From Poa pratensis (Eukaryota > Streptophyta > Magnoliopsida > Poales > Poaceae): 64,000 bases of DNA. Numbering within the stretch: the stretch's first letter is position 1; each line of letters begins with the position of its first letter. Below, in pieces: positions 44,906 to 55,250 of the stretch. The stretch covers positions 126,640,914 to 126,704,913 of the forward strand of contig CAMZMU010000063.1 of the NCBI GenBank assembly GCA_947311845.1, in the 5' to 3' direction. The notes beneath the pieces were generated by a model, which saw only the letters and a program-made list of their open reading frames with translations, was not told where the DNA came from and did not search any database. The translations under genes and the position numbers were made by a program.

Positions 44906-46295
44906 GCGGGCGCCCTCGTTCTGGCCGGAGCCGCCCCGCGTCGTGCAGCCGCTCCTGCTCGTCGCCGGGACGGTGGAGACACAGGTGGGGGCGGCGGACG
45001 GCGTCCCCGAGCTCGCCGCCGCCCCCGAGCTCGAGCCGCCGCGTGCGGCCGCCCTCCTGCTCTCTCTCCCGCTGGCCGCACTCCCGCACAGGTCGCCGCC
45101 CTCCTGCTCTCTCCGGCTGGCCGCCCTCCTTCTCTCTCTCCCCCATGTCGCCTCCCTCCTGCTGGCCGCCCTCCCGCAGGTCGCCGGCCATGGCGTGGTG
45201 GTGGAGGACGAATCCAGGGAGCCAATTGCGTTTCTCACAAAATCCGTAGGGTCTTTTTTGTAAAAATGAGGGACCTGTTTGCTATACTACTGCAGGCTAG
45301 CGCGTTGTATTTTAGTGCGTCTGTTGGAGACTTTTTTTGCTGCGGCTGCGCGCTATATTTTAGTGCGTCTGTTGGAGACGTTTCGGCCGCAGCGCGCTAA
45401 AACTGCTACTTTGGCGCTGTAAAACTTTTTTTAGGCGCGAAGTTGTTGGGCGCCTGTTGGAGATGCTCTAACACTACATAGCAGTCAATGGCACAGAAGA
45501 TAGAGACATAGTAGTCCATATAGAAATGGCACTCTGGAAAACTATCTACTCCGATATCCCGAGCTTCTCCAACAAAGAGGGACTGTAGGGTGGAAGGTTC
45601 TCCAACAAAGAGGGATCGAAGGGTGGAAGGTCTTCAAATGGATCGACGTATCCATTCATTAACATGAGAGTCTTGTCCGCAAGAAGAAGAGACCAGGCAA
45701 CAGTAAACTTCAACTCAGAGTCACCGATGTGACATGAATGTTGACTTGTGTGGCATTTTTGGGGTATGATGAAGACGCTTCCATGTGCAGCAATGTCACC
45801 AGATGGTGCATAAGCCTGTACGAGAACTTCCAGCCTTCCTTGCAATTCCACAGACACAACCTGCCTTGACAGACTGAGGTAACCACATGTACCTTGACAT
45901 TCTGTATCTGGAATCAAAGAGCACAATTTGCCTATGCTTAGGCTCAGTGCCATCTTCAATGCTGCCTGCGGAGCATACAACTCTGACTCCACACTCAAAA
46001 TGCGACAGCTCCCCAACATGGAAACCCAAGAAGTTAGCCTGAACTGATTGATTGAGTTGCTCATATGATAACTCTATCTTGCAAAGGTGGTTTTCAATAT
46101 CAGCACTAGAGCCAAAGAGACGAGCATTGTCACCATTGTAGTAGAATACGTCGCTGATCAATGGCCTGTCGTCAGATTTCTTTCCGCGATTGACTCTTAA
46201 CTGAATCTCAATTTCAACGGGTTCCTCCGACACAATTGCACGACATGGTCCAGTCAATTGCAAAAAAGGATCCTGCAATCATCATCATTGTATTA

Positions 46296-46510
46296 GCTAG
46301 GGACTAACTAATTAGCAGTACTGTAGTCGAAGTAGAAAAGGGAATGAGTACGAATTTTTTTTACCAAGGTAGAGACTAACTAATTAGCAGTACCGTAGTG
46401 GAAGTACAAAAGGGAATGAATACAATTTTTTTACCAAGGTAGAGACTAACTAATTAGCAGTACCGTAGTGGAAGTACAAAAGGGAATGAATACAATTTTT
46501 TTACCAAGGT
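46296..46510. repeat. Three tandem 70-bp units in the DUF6598 intron
   Basis: TACCAAGGT occurs at 46362, 46432 and 46502, giving an exact 70-bp period. The last two units (GAGACTAACTAATTAGCAGT...) are almost identical, and the first is more divergent. The array begins about 25 bases from the intron's 3' splice site. Confidence 0.92.
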
Positions 46511-47003
46511 TCATAGTAAAGGGTAGACTGGTTCTTTCAGATCGCATGTTATAACAAGGTGACTTTGGACTGAAGTGGAAAATAAGGCCAAGTGTTTAAT
46601 ACACAAAGCTCTAATTGCGGTTAGGATCAATAATTGTGAGTGTCATTTCTTTGAAACGTCTATAGCAGGGAAACTCTCTTTGACCCTGCTTTTCAATTTA
46701 GCTATTGAGGAGTTTTCAAAAAGTTTTTTTAGAAGTGCTGAACATAATCCTATTTCTAGTCTTCTTACTAGTTTCAGACCCTAGTTTCAAGCCTGGGGGT
46801 ATCATCAGTCTAGTGTATGCTGATGGTACAAAATACTTTAAGATGACAATGAATTTGAAATTGCAACAAATTTTTCTTCTTGTTCTTGGCGATAGTCTGT
46901 TGCCTAAAGACATGTAAGACCGGATGGGGATTCTATATATTGTTTTCATTTCTTTGAGATGGAACCGAAGCCTTTTCTATCTAAAACTGGAAAAAAGAAA
47001 CAC
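46511..47003 (-). other. Rest of the DUF6598 gene intron
   Basis: This is AT-rich intron sequence between the 70-bp array and exon 2. I see no further gene or transposon boundary in it. Confidence 0.5.
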
Positions 47004-47110
47004 GTGTACCTGTTGGCTCAAGACTTGGTAGTCATGCCTTGAACAAAGGAACAAAGGGTTCCGATGCTTATCGACGTCATCCCGCGCCGCAACCACGCCG
47101 TACACCTTCA

Positions 47111-47279
47111 GGGCTCATTTGGTTGCAGGGGAGAAACACCCAGGGAAAATAATCCCGGCCGGGAATCTGAAGAACCAAGTGTAAAACTCCGGGATTCTAT
47201 TCCCGACCTCCGGACTAGGGGAAAATACACCCGGGAAAAGGCCGGGATCCCCCTGGGATTTCTGTTACCAAATGAGCCC
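47111..47279. mobile_element. 169-bp MITE in an exon of the DUF6598 gene
   Basis: Inverted ends GGGCTCATTTGGTTGC and GTTACCAAATGAGCCC are flanked by TCA (47108-47110 and 47280-47282). There is no coding capacity. The 3-bp duplication and ends fit a Harbinger/Tourist-like MITE. Leaving it out restores the exon 2 frame from GLEWPL to KVYGVV. Confidence 0.85.
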
Positions 47280-48049
47280 TCAGTGGCCACTCGAGACCTT
47301 TTAATTCTGCGATCTTGACCGAATAAACCTGAAGGGTTCGCCCAACAACAGCACCTATCGGGCTGCACCAGGCGCGCAGTGTGTAAACATCATGGGACTC
47401 AATAACGCTGCATGCAAGCACCAAAACAAGGAATTGGATGTTAGTAGAAGCTATATATCTGGAGTGTGGACACGCTAATTCAAACAAGCAAGAAAGACCG
47501 AAGAAGTTAAAAATATAAGCATATTAGGTTGCAGCCGTTGCATGGATGTTTCGGTACAGAGGTTTTGGAAGCTGTTGCCGCGCCCATTGCCCCATCCACG
47601 TTCCCAGTATTCACGGTAGGCAGCAAACTCCTCCTCCTCCATCTCCGTGACGGACTTCCCTCTGTGGTAGATGTCGACCCACGGTGCCTCCTCTGTCTCT
47701 GTGGGGATCTTGTCTCCACCCATCACAGCTTCGATTTTACCTCCGCCCACCATAGCTTCTCCATCAACATCTGCCATGCCGCTCCTCTCCTGCTCCCCCG
47801 TCTCTTTGCAGAAGTTGGCCTGCTTCTTTGGGGCGAGGGAAAAGTCACAGATAGGGTTTCTGCGATCGGGGAAGACGGCGAGGTTTTAAACTGGACATAT
47901 CGCGGGTCAGGCTCAACGCGGCCCGGACTTGTTCCCGGCTTCCTGCTCGGGTGCGGTTCCGATTTGTATTCCAGTTTCCTTTTATTTTTATTTTTGACTG
48001 TATTCCGGTTTCCTTGTGTGGCTGGCTACTATATACATGAGGGGTCTTG

Positions 48050-48337
48050 AGAACTTGCCTGTGGCAAGATGGTTAGGTGGGTGGTTGTACCCCCAGCCCA
48101 CCAGAGTTCAAACCCCAGGTTTGACGCTGGTGTTTCTCATTTAAGGCGGAATATTCTTCAGTGGGAGGCGACGTTCCCGTCGACAGCGAGGCGCCCGTGG
48201 TGACTTCGTCAATCTCAAGACTCGACCCGCCGGCTCAGTCTCTCGGAGGTGCTCATAGGGTAGGGTGTGCGTGCGTGCGTTCATAGGGGTGAGTGTGTGC
48301 GCGTGTATATGAGCGCTTGCGTTGTACTGTGTTTCGC

Positions 48338-48361
<24 letters not shown>
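48050..48361 (+). mobile_element. tRNA-derived SINE (grass type)
   Basis: The tRNA-like head has an A-box-like TGGCAAGATGG (48062-48072) and a B-box-like GAGTTCAAACC (48104-48114). The body GGAGGCGACGTTCCCGTCGA, CTCAGTCTCTCGGAGGTGCT and GTATATGAGCGCTTGCG is familiar from Poaceae SINEs. It ends in about twenty A, and a 17-bp target duplication ATACATGAGGGGTCTTG flanks it (48033-48049 and 48362-48378). It lies upstream of the DUF6598 gene. Confidence 0.9.
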
Positions 48362-48369
<8 letters not shown>

Positions 48370-48479
48370 GGGGTCTTGTCTGCGCTAGGGTTTCTTTCCA
48401 AGAAAATCGGTATGTCAACCGTTCGACGCATGCGATCCCACACCGTAAAAAAAGAAACAGCGGGATAAAAACACAAAGC

Positions 48480-48790
48480 GTCCCCCCCGGAAATAATTCT
48501 ATGAGACCTGATCTACAAATTCATCCCCGTGAACCAATTCTAGCAATTAACACGTGCCATGCGGGGCAGTTTAAAATAGACAACCAGATTTTGTACTCGG
48601 ATGTGGCAGTTTCTCTCTCCTGGACATGTGTCAATTGCTAGAGTTGTTCCACGGGGGTGAATTTGTAGACCAGGTCTCGTAAAATTATTTTCCTGTGGCA
48701 GTTTCTCTCTCCTGGACACGTGACAATTGCTAGAGTTGGTCCACGGGGGGTGAATTTGTAGACTAGGTCTCATAAATTGTTTCCCCCCAG
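48480..48790. mobile_element. Foldback MITE with a duplicated right arm
   Basis: The left arm GGAAATAATTCTATGAGACC ... ACACGTG (48490-48560) is the inverse of GGACATGTG ... GGTCTCGTAAAATTATTT (48618-48690). A second copy of the right arm, GTGGCAGTTTCTCTC ... GGTCTCATAAATTG, follows at about 48694-48778. No target duplication is certain. Confidence 0.65.
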
Positions 48791-49685
48791 GGTGCTCCTG
48801 AGCTCTACCAGAGAAAATAAAAGTTTTTTTCCAGAGTACGTGAATGCATACCATAATTTCAGAAAAAAAAAACCAACACAAGTTGAGCCACGAGCGCCAT
48901 ATATCATCAGACCTCTACGATCACTTAAGTATCATAGAATCATGCAATCTTAGCACTCCATTGTATCAGATCCGCAACACTACTCAAAATTGATCTGTGC
49001 TAGTGATCACCACTCACCACACAACGATACTACAACATGAGGCAGATGATCAAAAGCTATGGACGAACTACAAAGTATTGAATGAAAATTGATACAGCAA
49101 GATTTGAAATAGTTATGATCAAGAACAGCAACGAATAAGTTTCATCACAAGATGTACTAGAACCAAAAAAGAGGAAAAAAACCGATGAGCAATCTGTCGC
49201 TCCCTGTCATCTACTCACATCCAGGATCATTAATTTATTGACAATGTACAGCACCTGAACTGCGAACACAAAACCTTTCAGCCACCATTACACAGTAACT
49301 ATTTTACCTGAATTTCATACTGCATGATTCCGAATTCAGATTATGACATTACAGGAGGGCAACTGACAGAGCAAGATTACCACCATATCCATCAGTCTTG
49401 GCAATCTCAAACTTGTCAAGGAACCCCATAAGAGACAAATACATCACAATGTCCACAAATATCTTACTGCTTATCCGCAGCAGGCAGAAGTCAAAATAAT
49501 TTTCTGGCATTTCGGCTACACTACAAGGGGGTGCCACGGAACTGAAACAGAGAGATTGGCGAAGGCTATGCTAACCTACTAACACAGCAGAAGGCATGAA
49601 TACGTGACCACTGGTGTCTGTTGACCCTTTGAAAGGACTGAAATTAAGACTGGGAAAACTAGAAGAGCCGACCTGACTCTTCATC
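48791..49685. other. Intergenic and 3' flank of zinc-finger gene 1
   Basis: This is mostly AT-rich sequence without a gene. From about 49350 it is related to 59960-60110, the 3' flank of the second zinc-finger gene (shared GATTACCACCATATCCATCAG-like sequence). It is therefore probably 3' UTR and flank included in the duplication. Confidence 0.5.
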
Positions 49686-50869
49686 TCAGGCTACATGGGG
49701 AACCTGCTGTGCTTGCTGCTGCTTTTGCACATTGGCCTTGTGCTTATGCCCAGCTATGTGGAACTCGTAAACCTTCAGGCTGTTGACGACAACATTGCAC
49801 GCCGTGCAAATCTTCACTTCACCTTGAGCTGCTCCAGCCTCAAGGACTCGCCTCTTCTTCACCTCCAGGTCTTCTGGGGTTGCTGCGGAGCTCTTATTCT
49901 TCTTTGGTTGTCTAGCTGGCATCACGCCATTAGCAACGGCAGCAGCAGGTGCTGCACTTGCTGCAACAGCACCAGCAGGTGCTGCACTTGCTACAACAGC
50001 ACCGTTCGGAGGCTTTGCTGGTTTAGGCGTGATCGAGTCTTGTAACTTCTGCAAATTCTTCTTGTGCTTCTTACCTGTTTTATGGATCACAAGAACATCT
50101 TGGGTATCACACTCAACCTTGCAGACTTCACACTTTAATGGCTGCACAACCTTCGGTGCTTTCTTGATGAACTTCCTTGGAGCGTTCCTTGGAAGAGGAT
50201 GGCCGAAATGGGCATTCCACTGAGCATGGTGCATGACTGTGGCGTCAGCTTCTGGTGCCATTCCATTTGGAGCTTTCGCAGCTGCTACCTATGGAAACAA
50301 TATTGACATGAAGTCAATAGCAAGGGATGGAATATATAGCGTAACAACTGACCAGCAGATACAACTAAAGTGAACTGAACAACATAACTGAAAAAAAGAT
50401 GTGCCAACAGTTAAGGTGAATAGAACCTTCTTTTGAAAAATGAGTTTGTGCACATGTGAAATCCATGTTACTGTGTTAAAAATGGTTATTCACAAATTCA
50501 CACTAATGGGGTTAAGTATTCTAGGGGCAAGGGAGTAACTTTGATTTATAGCCATCCAGTCTAATGATGGATGGTAAAGGTACTGGATTCATTTTCCATG
50601 GATTTCTTACACTGAACACGTTCTATCCAATATTACTATTTCAATTGATGATGCCGATTGCAACAAGTGATACCTGCATATAAATAACACCTGCGCATAC
50701 ACAGATGATCCCCTCAGCTAGGTATCAAGAAGATAATGACTTGCCAACAACCACCTCTTATACTAACCGCTGTGCCTCAGCGCAAGGCATGCAATGCCAG
50801 CACTGGGAGCACTTACAGAACAAGCCAAGCCATACCAGCTATGCAGATCAGAGGTAAAGTTGGAGTAGG

Positions 50870-51100
50870 ATCTCTTAGACGAGACCAGCAGACTTCCGCT
50901 TCAAGCACAAGATGCCTCTGTGGAGCAAGCTGTCCACCTTTTGGGTGGATCTGAGGCAGAGTTTGATGATATGAAACCAATGTTGTTCTCGAATTTGACC
51001 TTGGTAAAGAAGTCTGTACAATGAAGTTCAGATGGCACATACTGAAGATTGATATTGAACTGCTTACAACTATGGAGCAACGGCCAACATGACACTCACC
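50870..51100 (-). pseudogene. Possible copia RNase H end remnant
   Basis: The minus strand reads CKQFNINLQYVPSELHCTDFFTKVKF, which resembles the C-terminal RNase H end of copia polyproteins (the ADIFTK-type motif). A Pro-rich end and a stop follow. No LTRs were found around it. It could be chance similarity. Confidence 0.35.
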
Positions 51101-52770
51101 TAAACCGAATCAGAAAACAGAGCTGGATTTAACTGAACGTGAATAGAACAGACAACGACATGCAACTCTGCTGAAATATCGAAGCACATAAAATAGATAA
51201 TAATAGAGCTGAGACAAGAGCACTGACAAACCGACCGACGGATAAAACGGGCGATGCTTGGTTACAGTGGTATAGACAAAATTGCCCACAATCTCAGCCC
51301 TGGCGAAGCATTATGGTGCACTCACACTCTAACTTGTCCTGGAGCTGCATGTACTTACGGCAAAATAATTGCAGATGGAATGCATGTTGAATCAATGTTA
51401 AAACTGCGATCAGTTTCCTTGACGCCATAGAAGAAACAGCAAACCCTTGTTGTCATTGTCAAGGGTAGGACACAAGTGTATGAGGCTAGTAAGCAAATAG
51501 TGTTCATGTTCCGGCTAGATGTGCATTTTACTTTTAAATAGGTTTTGAGTCCTAGTAGTCCTCCTATAGTCCTTTTGGGGTATTGCCATACCCACGGATT
51601 AACAGTCATCGAATACTTGGAGAACAACAAAAGAGGCTCCCAACAAGGATATTAAAATCGGAGGGGTCTTTACTTAATCCAAACATAGGATGCAGAGCAT
51701 GCTTTTAAGAATCTTTCGTAATGAAACTGAGCCAAAAATGGGAACATGTGTTGAGATCTCTTATTATCTTTTCATAAGACTAAGACAGCAGACTTTCACA
51801 TCCTCCAGGATGGGTAATTTCAGCTTCATTTTTTTTGTGGGCGACAAGGGAAAATATCAACAAAACAGATTAATTTTAATGTCCATGTGAAAACCGTTAA
51901 ATGCATGCTATCCAGTTGTAGGTCAAAATCGAGTTATGAACTTTTCTGAATTCAATAGCCAAATAGAAGTCAACATGCAGATGCTCACTTCGGAAAAAAA
52001 GATATACTAGATGCTAGCATTAAAAACGAGTTTGGGCCTTTAGGATACTGGTTTCTGTGAGTCAATTAGGCAATTGATCCAGGTACTAAGAACATTACAT
52101 GTGTACAGTGCAAGTTATCATCATCCAGTATTCCCTCAGATATAGTTAGACAACTCTCTTTGTACCCCAAATAGTCCTTGTGGCCACTGTTTGCAAGCCC
52201 AACTCTAGCTTGATGCATCCATGAGACATACAGTCCTTTCAAAGAAGGTTTTATAATGTTCCATCACTACTTAATCTAGTGTGACCTATTTCGTAATCAA
52301 CAGCTTTAGTATCTTTAGTATCACAAGATTTTTAACCAGATATGGGAGAGACGAGCCATTGAATTTCTTTTTCCACACGATTACATAAAGAAATGCATCC
52401 TCATCATGATTTTCATTCCGTAAGCTATGTCAAAGTCATGAAATCATATGTGCTCTTTTCATCCAGATAGGAAGGAAGCACGTCGACCTCATAACTAGGT
52501 AATAGGTCTACATAGTAACATACACAGATGATTTTCTTTCCCTGAGCTATGTCAAAATGGTCCAAGTCACATATGCTGTAAAACTAGCCCAGGTCTCCAG
52601 CAAAGTAGACAGCCATCTGCCTTCAGTTATACTCATTGTTGTGCCGCACATCATAATTACTTAAATTTCCAATAGTTCAAACCAGGTTGGAAAATGTCCA
52701 AGCAATTATCTTTCGGTTGCAGTAAGATTTACAGTAGTTGTAACTAGTATTTTCATGAGAAGTTTCTATT

Positions 52771-53160
52771 ACATCAAGTTAGATTTCGCTTTATTCTATT
52801 CTTCGGTAAGTTTACACATAAGAAGATGACATGCTATCTTTCGGTTGCAATCACGAAGTCTAATGCCATTAACCGGTAATGGCAGAAGGCAGCAATCAAA
52901 TACTCTGGACCAATAGGAGATAATTGCCAATGAGGTTACACTATAGTTGCCAATGAGGTTACATCAAGTTAGATTTCGCTGCAATTCTTGCTTATTCTAT
53001 TCTTGGTAAGTTTACACATAAGAAGATGGCATGCTATCTTTCGGTTGCAATCACCAAGTCTAAGGCCATTAACCGGTAATGACAGAAGGCGGCAATCGAA
53101 ACCTCTGGAGCAATAGGGATATAATTGCCAATGAGGCCACACTATAGTTGCCAATGGGGT
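52771..53160. repeat. Tandem 190-bp duplication
   Basis: ACATCAAGTTAGATTTCGCT starts at 52771 and again at 52961. The two units then share TAAGTTTACACATAAGAAGATG and CCATTAACCGGTAATG, with scattered differences and a small insertion in the second. Related sequence (ACGCCATTGACAGGTAACG) occurs near 63000. Confidence 0.88.
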
Positions 53161-53645
53161 CACACTATAATTGCCAACCATGCCCTCTTTCCTTCAAATC
53201 GACCTAAAATTCACCACACGTCGGAGAGAAATCACCAAATCGGGAGCACCAAGCGCACTGACCTGCGCGTAGCGGCGGGGATCGAACCCAAAATGCGTCC
53301 CGGCGGCCGCCGGGGCAGCCTGCGGCGCCGATGCGGCCGGGGCCTGAGAGGCCTGGCCGGCGCCGTAGTAGTAGTCCGCCAAGCCGCTTCCTCCGTAGGG
53401 CACCGCGGAGGGGTCGTAGTAATGGTACGTGTTGGCGTACGGGTTGTGCTGCGCCTGCGCGTCCGCCGGGGCGGTAGGGTTGGGGTAGTAGTAGGAGGAC
53501 GAGGCGGCGGAGGGATCGGCGGCGGCGGCGGGTCTGGTTGGTGGTACGTCGGGTAGGTGTACGGGTAGCCGTAGGGGTAAGGGTAGGTGGGATGGGGATC
53601 GGCCGCCGGCGGCGCCGCCGCGGCGTGAGCGGCGGCGTAGTCCAT

Positions 53646-54117
53646 GGTGAACAGGCGAGGGTGTGGTGTGGCGTGAGTGCGGCCGGTGCGATCAACTTCG
53701 GGTGCAAGAGGAACACAACAATATCGGTTCTCTCGTGCTCGACGGTCCGTTTTCTTTAAAACTACAAGTATTCATGTGTCCCTTTTTTTAAGCTTGTCCC
53801 TAAAAAAAAAAAGCTTGTCAAAACGTATTATTAAAGGGGACTCTTAAAATTTAGAGTATACCTTACATTTTACCTCTTAGGTTGACTATAATGCACTTTG
53901 CCACATTTATCTTTGTTAGAAATATTTATGTATTTTTTACAAGTTTAAATCTCATTATTCAGTGGTAATTGTGGTTACACCAGGTACCAATAGAGGTTGC
54001 ATTTGTGGTTTGCTGAGTTAGAAGGTAGGTAATCATTGATCGGAGTCGATGGTCTTTCTAGGGGCAACGCTACCATCAGAGTTACTAGCTTGCGTGATTT
54101 CATGCTTTGTACATAAT
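53646..54117. other. Upstream flank of zinc-finger gene 1
   Basis: About 110 bp of likely 5' UTR and promoter, then AT-rich sequence. No clear TATA box is visible at a fixed distance. No other gene is seen. Confidence 0.4.
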
Positions 54118-54369
54118 GTTGTGTTTGGATGTAGGAAGATTGCACGGAATTAAACTGGACAGGCAATTCCATTTCCAAGATATGCGACGCGGGCAAGGGA
54201 GCGATTCTGAGCCTTTCCTAGCTCCTAATCTCGGAAACTTTGGTCGAACCGGTACACGGGGCTCGCGTGAAATTGAAGCCAGTTTCCACAACCCAATACC
54301 AAGACCACCCCCAAACAGCAGAATTTGGGCTGGCAATTCCAGGCCATCTTTCCAACATCCAAACACAAC
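54118..54369. mobile_element. 252-bp MITE with GTTGTGTTTGGATGT ends
   Basis: The left end GTTGTGTTTGGATGTAGGAAGAT matches the inverse of the right end ATCTTTCCAACATCCAAACACAAC with one mismatch and one gap. It is non-coding. No unambiguous target duplication is seen, so the superfamily is open. Confidence 0.65.
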
Positions 54370-54404
54370 ACATGAGGTGTTCCAACACCGCTTGCCCCGC
54401 TCGG

Positions 54405-54960
54405 CATTGGCGGCGCCAGGTTTCAGTGGCTGGGTATTCCTTGTAAATTTTTTTTTTGCTCTCACTCCAATATATGAACAAAATAGTACGGCGGTAGCAA
54501 TTTTCAATACACTAGACCAGCAAATTTTCAATTTGCATCTACGAAATTATAGCTACCATTAGAAAATCTGGGTGGAGCAAGTCAACAAATCGCCTAGCTA
54601 CGGCCGGCCGCCGTGGAGTAGCCTGGGCTGTTTTCGCGGGGATGAAGAGGGGGTAGAGAGGGGGTGGGGGTGGGGGTGGAGTCGCGGGAGTGAAGGAGGG
54701 CGGCGCCGCCGCGGTTGGCTGCTCCTGGGGCTTGGTCGGCCGTCGCCGCCGCAATAGCTAGCTAGGCTAGCCGCCGTGTGCGTGTGTGATTTGGTCGACA
54801 AACGGAGAAGAGAGAGGAACGCGCAAGGAACGGCCAGACGTTCGTGCGCTGCGGCCTGCTGGGCTGGACTGTATGGGCCGGGACTTGTATTAAATATTTG
54901 TTCGCTCAGATTCTTGGGTATTCCTAGGAATACAGGGGCATACCCCTGGCGCCGCCACTG
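54405..54960. mobile_element. Non-autonomous hAT element, 556 bp
   Basis: Ends CATTGGCGGCGCCAGG and CCTGGCGCCGCCACTG are inverted with one mismatch. An exact 8-bp duplication CCGCTCGG flanks it (54397-54404 and 54961-54968), the hAT signature. The interior is partly GC-rich (54590-54760) without a transposase. It has landed in a LINE remnant. Confidence 0.88.
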
Positions 54961-55250
54961 CCGCTCGGTCCAACAATGAAGATTTATCACCCAACAAGTT
55001 CAACAACTGGTGCTTCCAAATCTGTTTTCTCCCTAGGGCACAAGAAGACCATGTGTTCCACATGTTTCGCCCCTTCTCCACACAGCGGGCACTATGCAGT
55101 AGTTTAATGTATTTGTTGGATAGAAAAACTAGCCAAGGTATAGTATCATGCATTAGACGTCAAAGAAAAATCTTCACCTTTGCCGCCACGTTTAATTTTC
55201 ATATGTGCTCCCGCATCCGATGATAGTTCATTGGTCTAGCTTGCAGATCA
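54961..55250 (-). pseudogene. LINE reverse transcriptase zinc-binding domain remnant
   Basis: The minus strand reads AAKVKIFL, RLMHDTIPWLVFLSNKY and, one frame over, CGEGAKHVEHMVFLCP. This is the Cys/His pattern of the zf-RVT domain at the end of plant LINE ORF2 or domesticated copies. At least one frameshift is needed. It continues beyond the hAT element to about 54370. Confidence 0.5.

Larger units (their letters stand above)
32457..45468. mobile_element. Harbinger-type element interrupted by retrotransposon C
   Basis: Perfect 15-bp inverted ends GAGCATCTCCAACAG ... CTGTTGGAGATGCTC are flanked by TAA (32454-32456 and 45469-45471), the Harbinger/Tourist target pattern. Without element C it is about 1.0 kb. 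The subterminal part repeats TTTTAGTGCGTCTGTTGGAGAC twice at about 45308-45380. The interior is strongly GC-rich with no transposase. The GC-rich interior may be captured host sequence or simply element sequence. Confidence 0.85.
45546..47777 (-). pseudogene. DUF6598-domain protein gene, disrupted
   Basis: Exon 1 starts at the ATG at 47777 (MADVDGEAMVGGGK) and contains VTEMEEEEFAAYREYWERGWG. Exon 2 begins after CTTGCATGCAG near 47409 with SPMMFTHCAPG, continues RTLQVYSVKIAELKGLEWPL, is cut by a MITE (47111-47279), resumes KVYGVVAARDDVDKHRNPLF and ends at a GT at 47009. Exon 3 starts after TTGCAG at 46272 with DPFLQLTGPCRAIV and ends at 45546. This is the grass-expanded DUF6598 family of unknown function, often about 250-450 residues. 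A shift near 45910 splits exon 3 and another lies near 47350. With the MITE, no full protein can be made. Confidence 0.75.
50289..53262 (-). other. Intron of zinc-finger gene 1
   Basis: About 3.0 kb, with GTCAGT at the donor and TTTCCATAG at the acceptor. Parts near 50400-50500 and 50690-50830 have clear relatives in the intron of the second zinc-finger gene (62460-62570 and 62690-62810). It contains a tandem 190-bp duplication (52771-53160) and a possible retrotransposon remnant (50870-51100). I see nothing else. Confidence 0.65.
49686..53645 (-). pseudogene. U1-type C2H2 zinc-finger protein gene 1, frameshifted
   Basis: Exon 1 runs from the ATG at 53645 to the GT at 53262, and exon 2 from 50288 to the stop at 49686. 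Exon 1 codes for a Pro/Tyr/Ala-rich N-terminus (MDYAAAHAAAAPP...). One base is missing in the GCC run near 53533, so the Tyr-rich continuation YYYPNPTAPADAQAQ...FDPRRYAQ is out of frame; with it, exon phases fit. Exon 2 encodes two U1-type fingers, CEVCKVECDTQDVLVIH...H and CTACNVVVNSLKVYEFH...H, a Lys-rich nuclear-type segment and Ala-rich linkers. Family members bind structured RNA. The shift could be real or an assembly error. Confidence 0.72.

Noticed and set aside
44743..45400. GC-rich ORFs (168 and 176 codons) as a gene
   Set aside because: They run across an LTR boundary at 44905 into Harbinger sequence and overlap in three frames; the translations are compositional.
48050..48130. tRNA gene
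   Set aside because: A-box and B-box-like sequences are present but no cloverleaf closes, and the body, poly(A) and target duplication show a SINE.
54107..54562. 151-codon plus-strand ORF
   Set aside because: It spans a MITE, a gap and the start of a hAT element, so it is a chance open frame across element boundaries.
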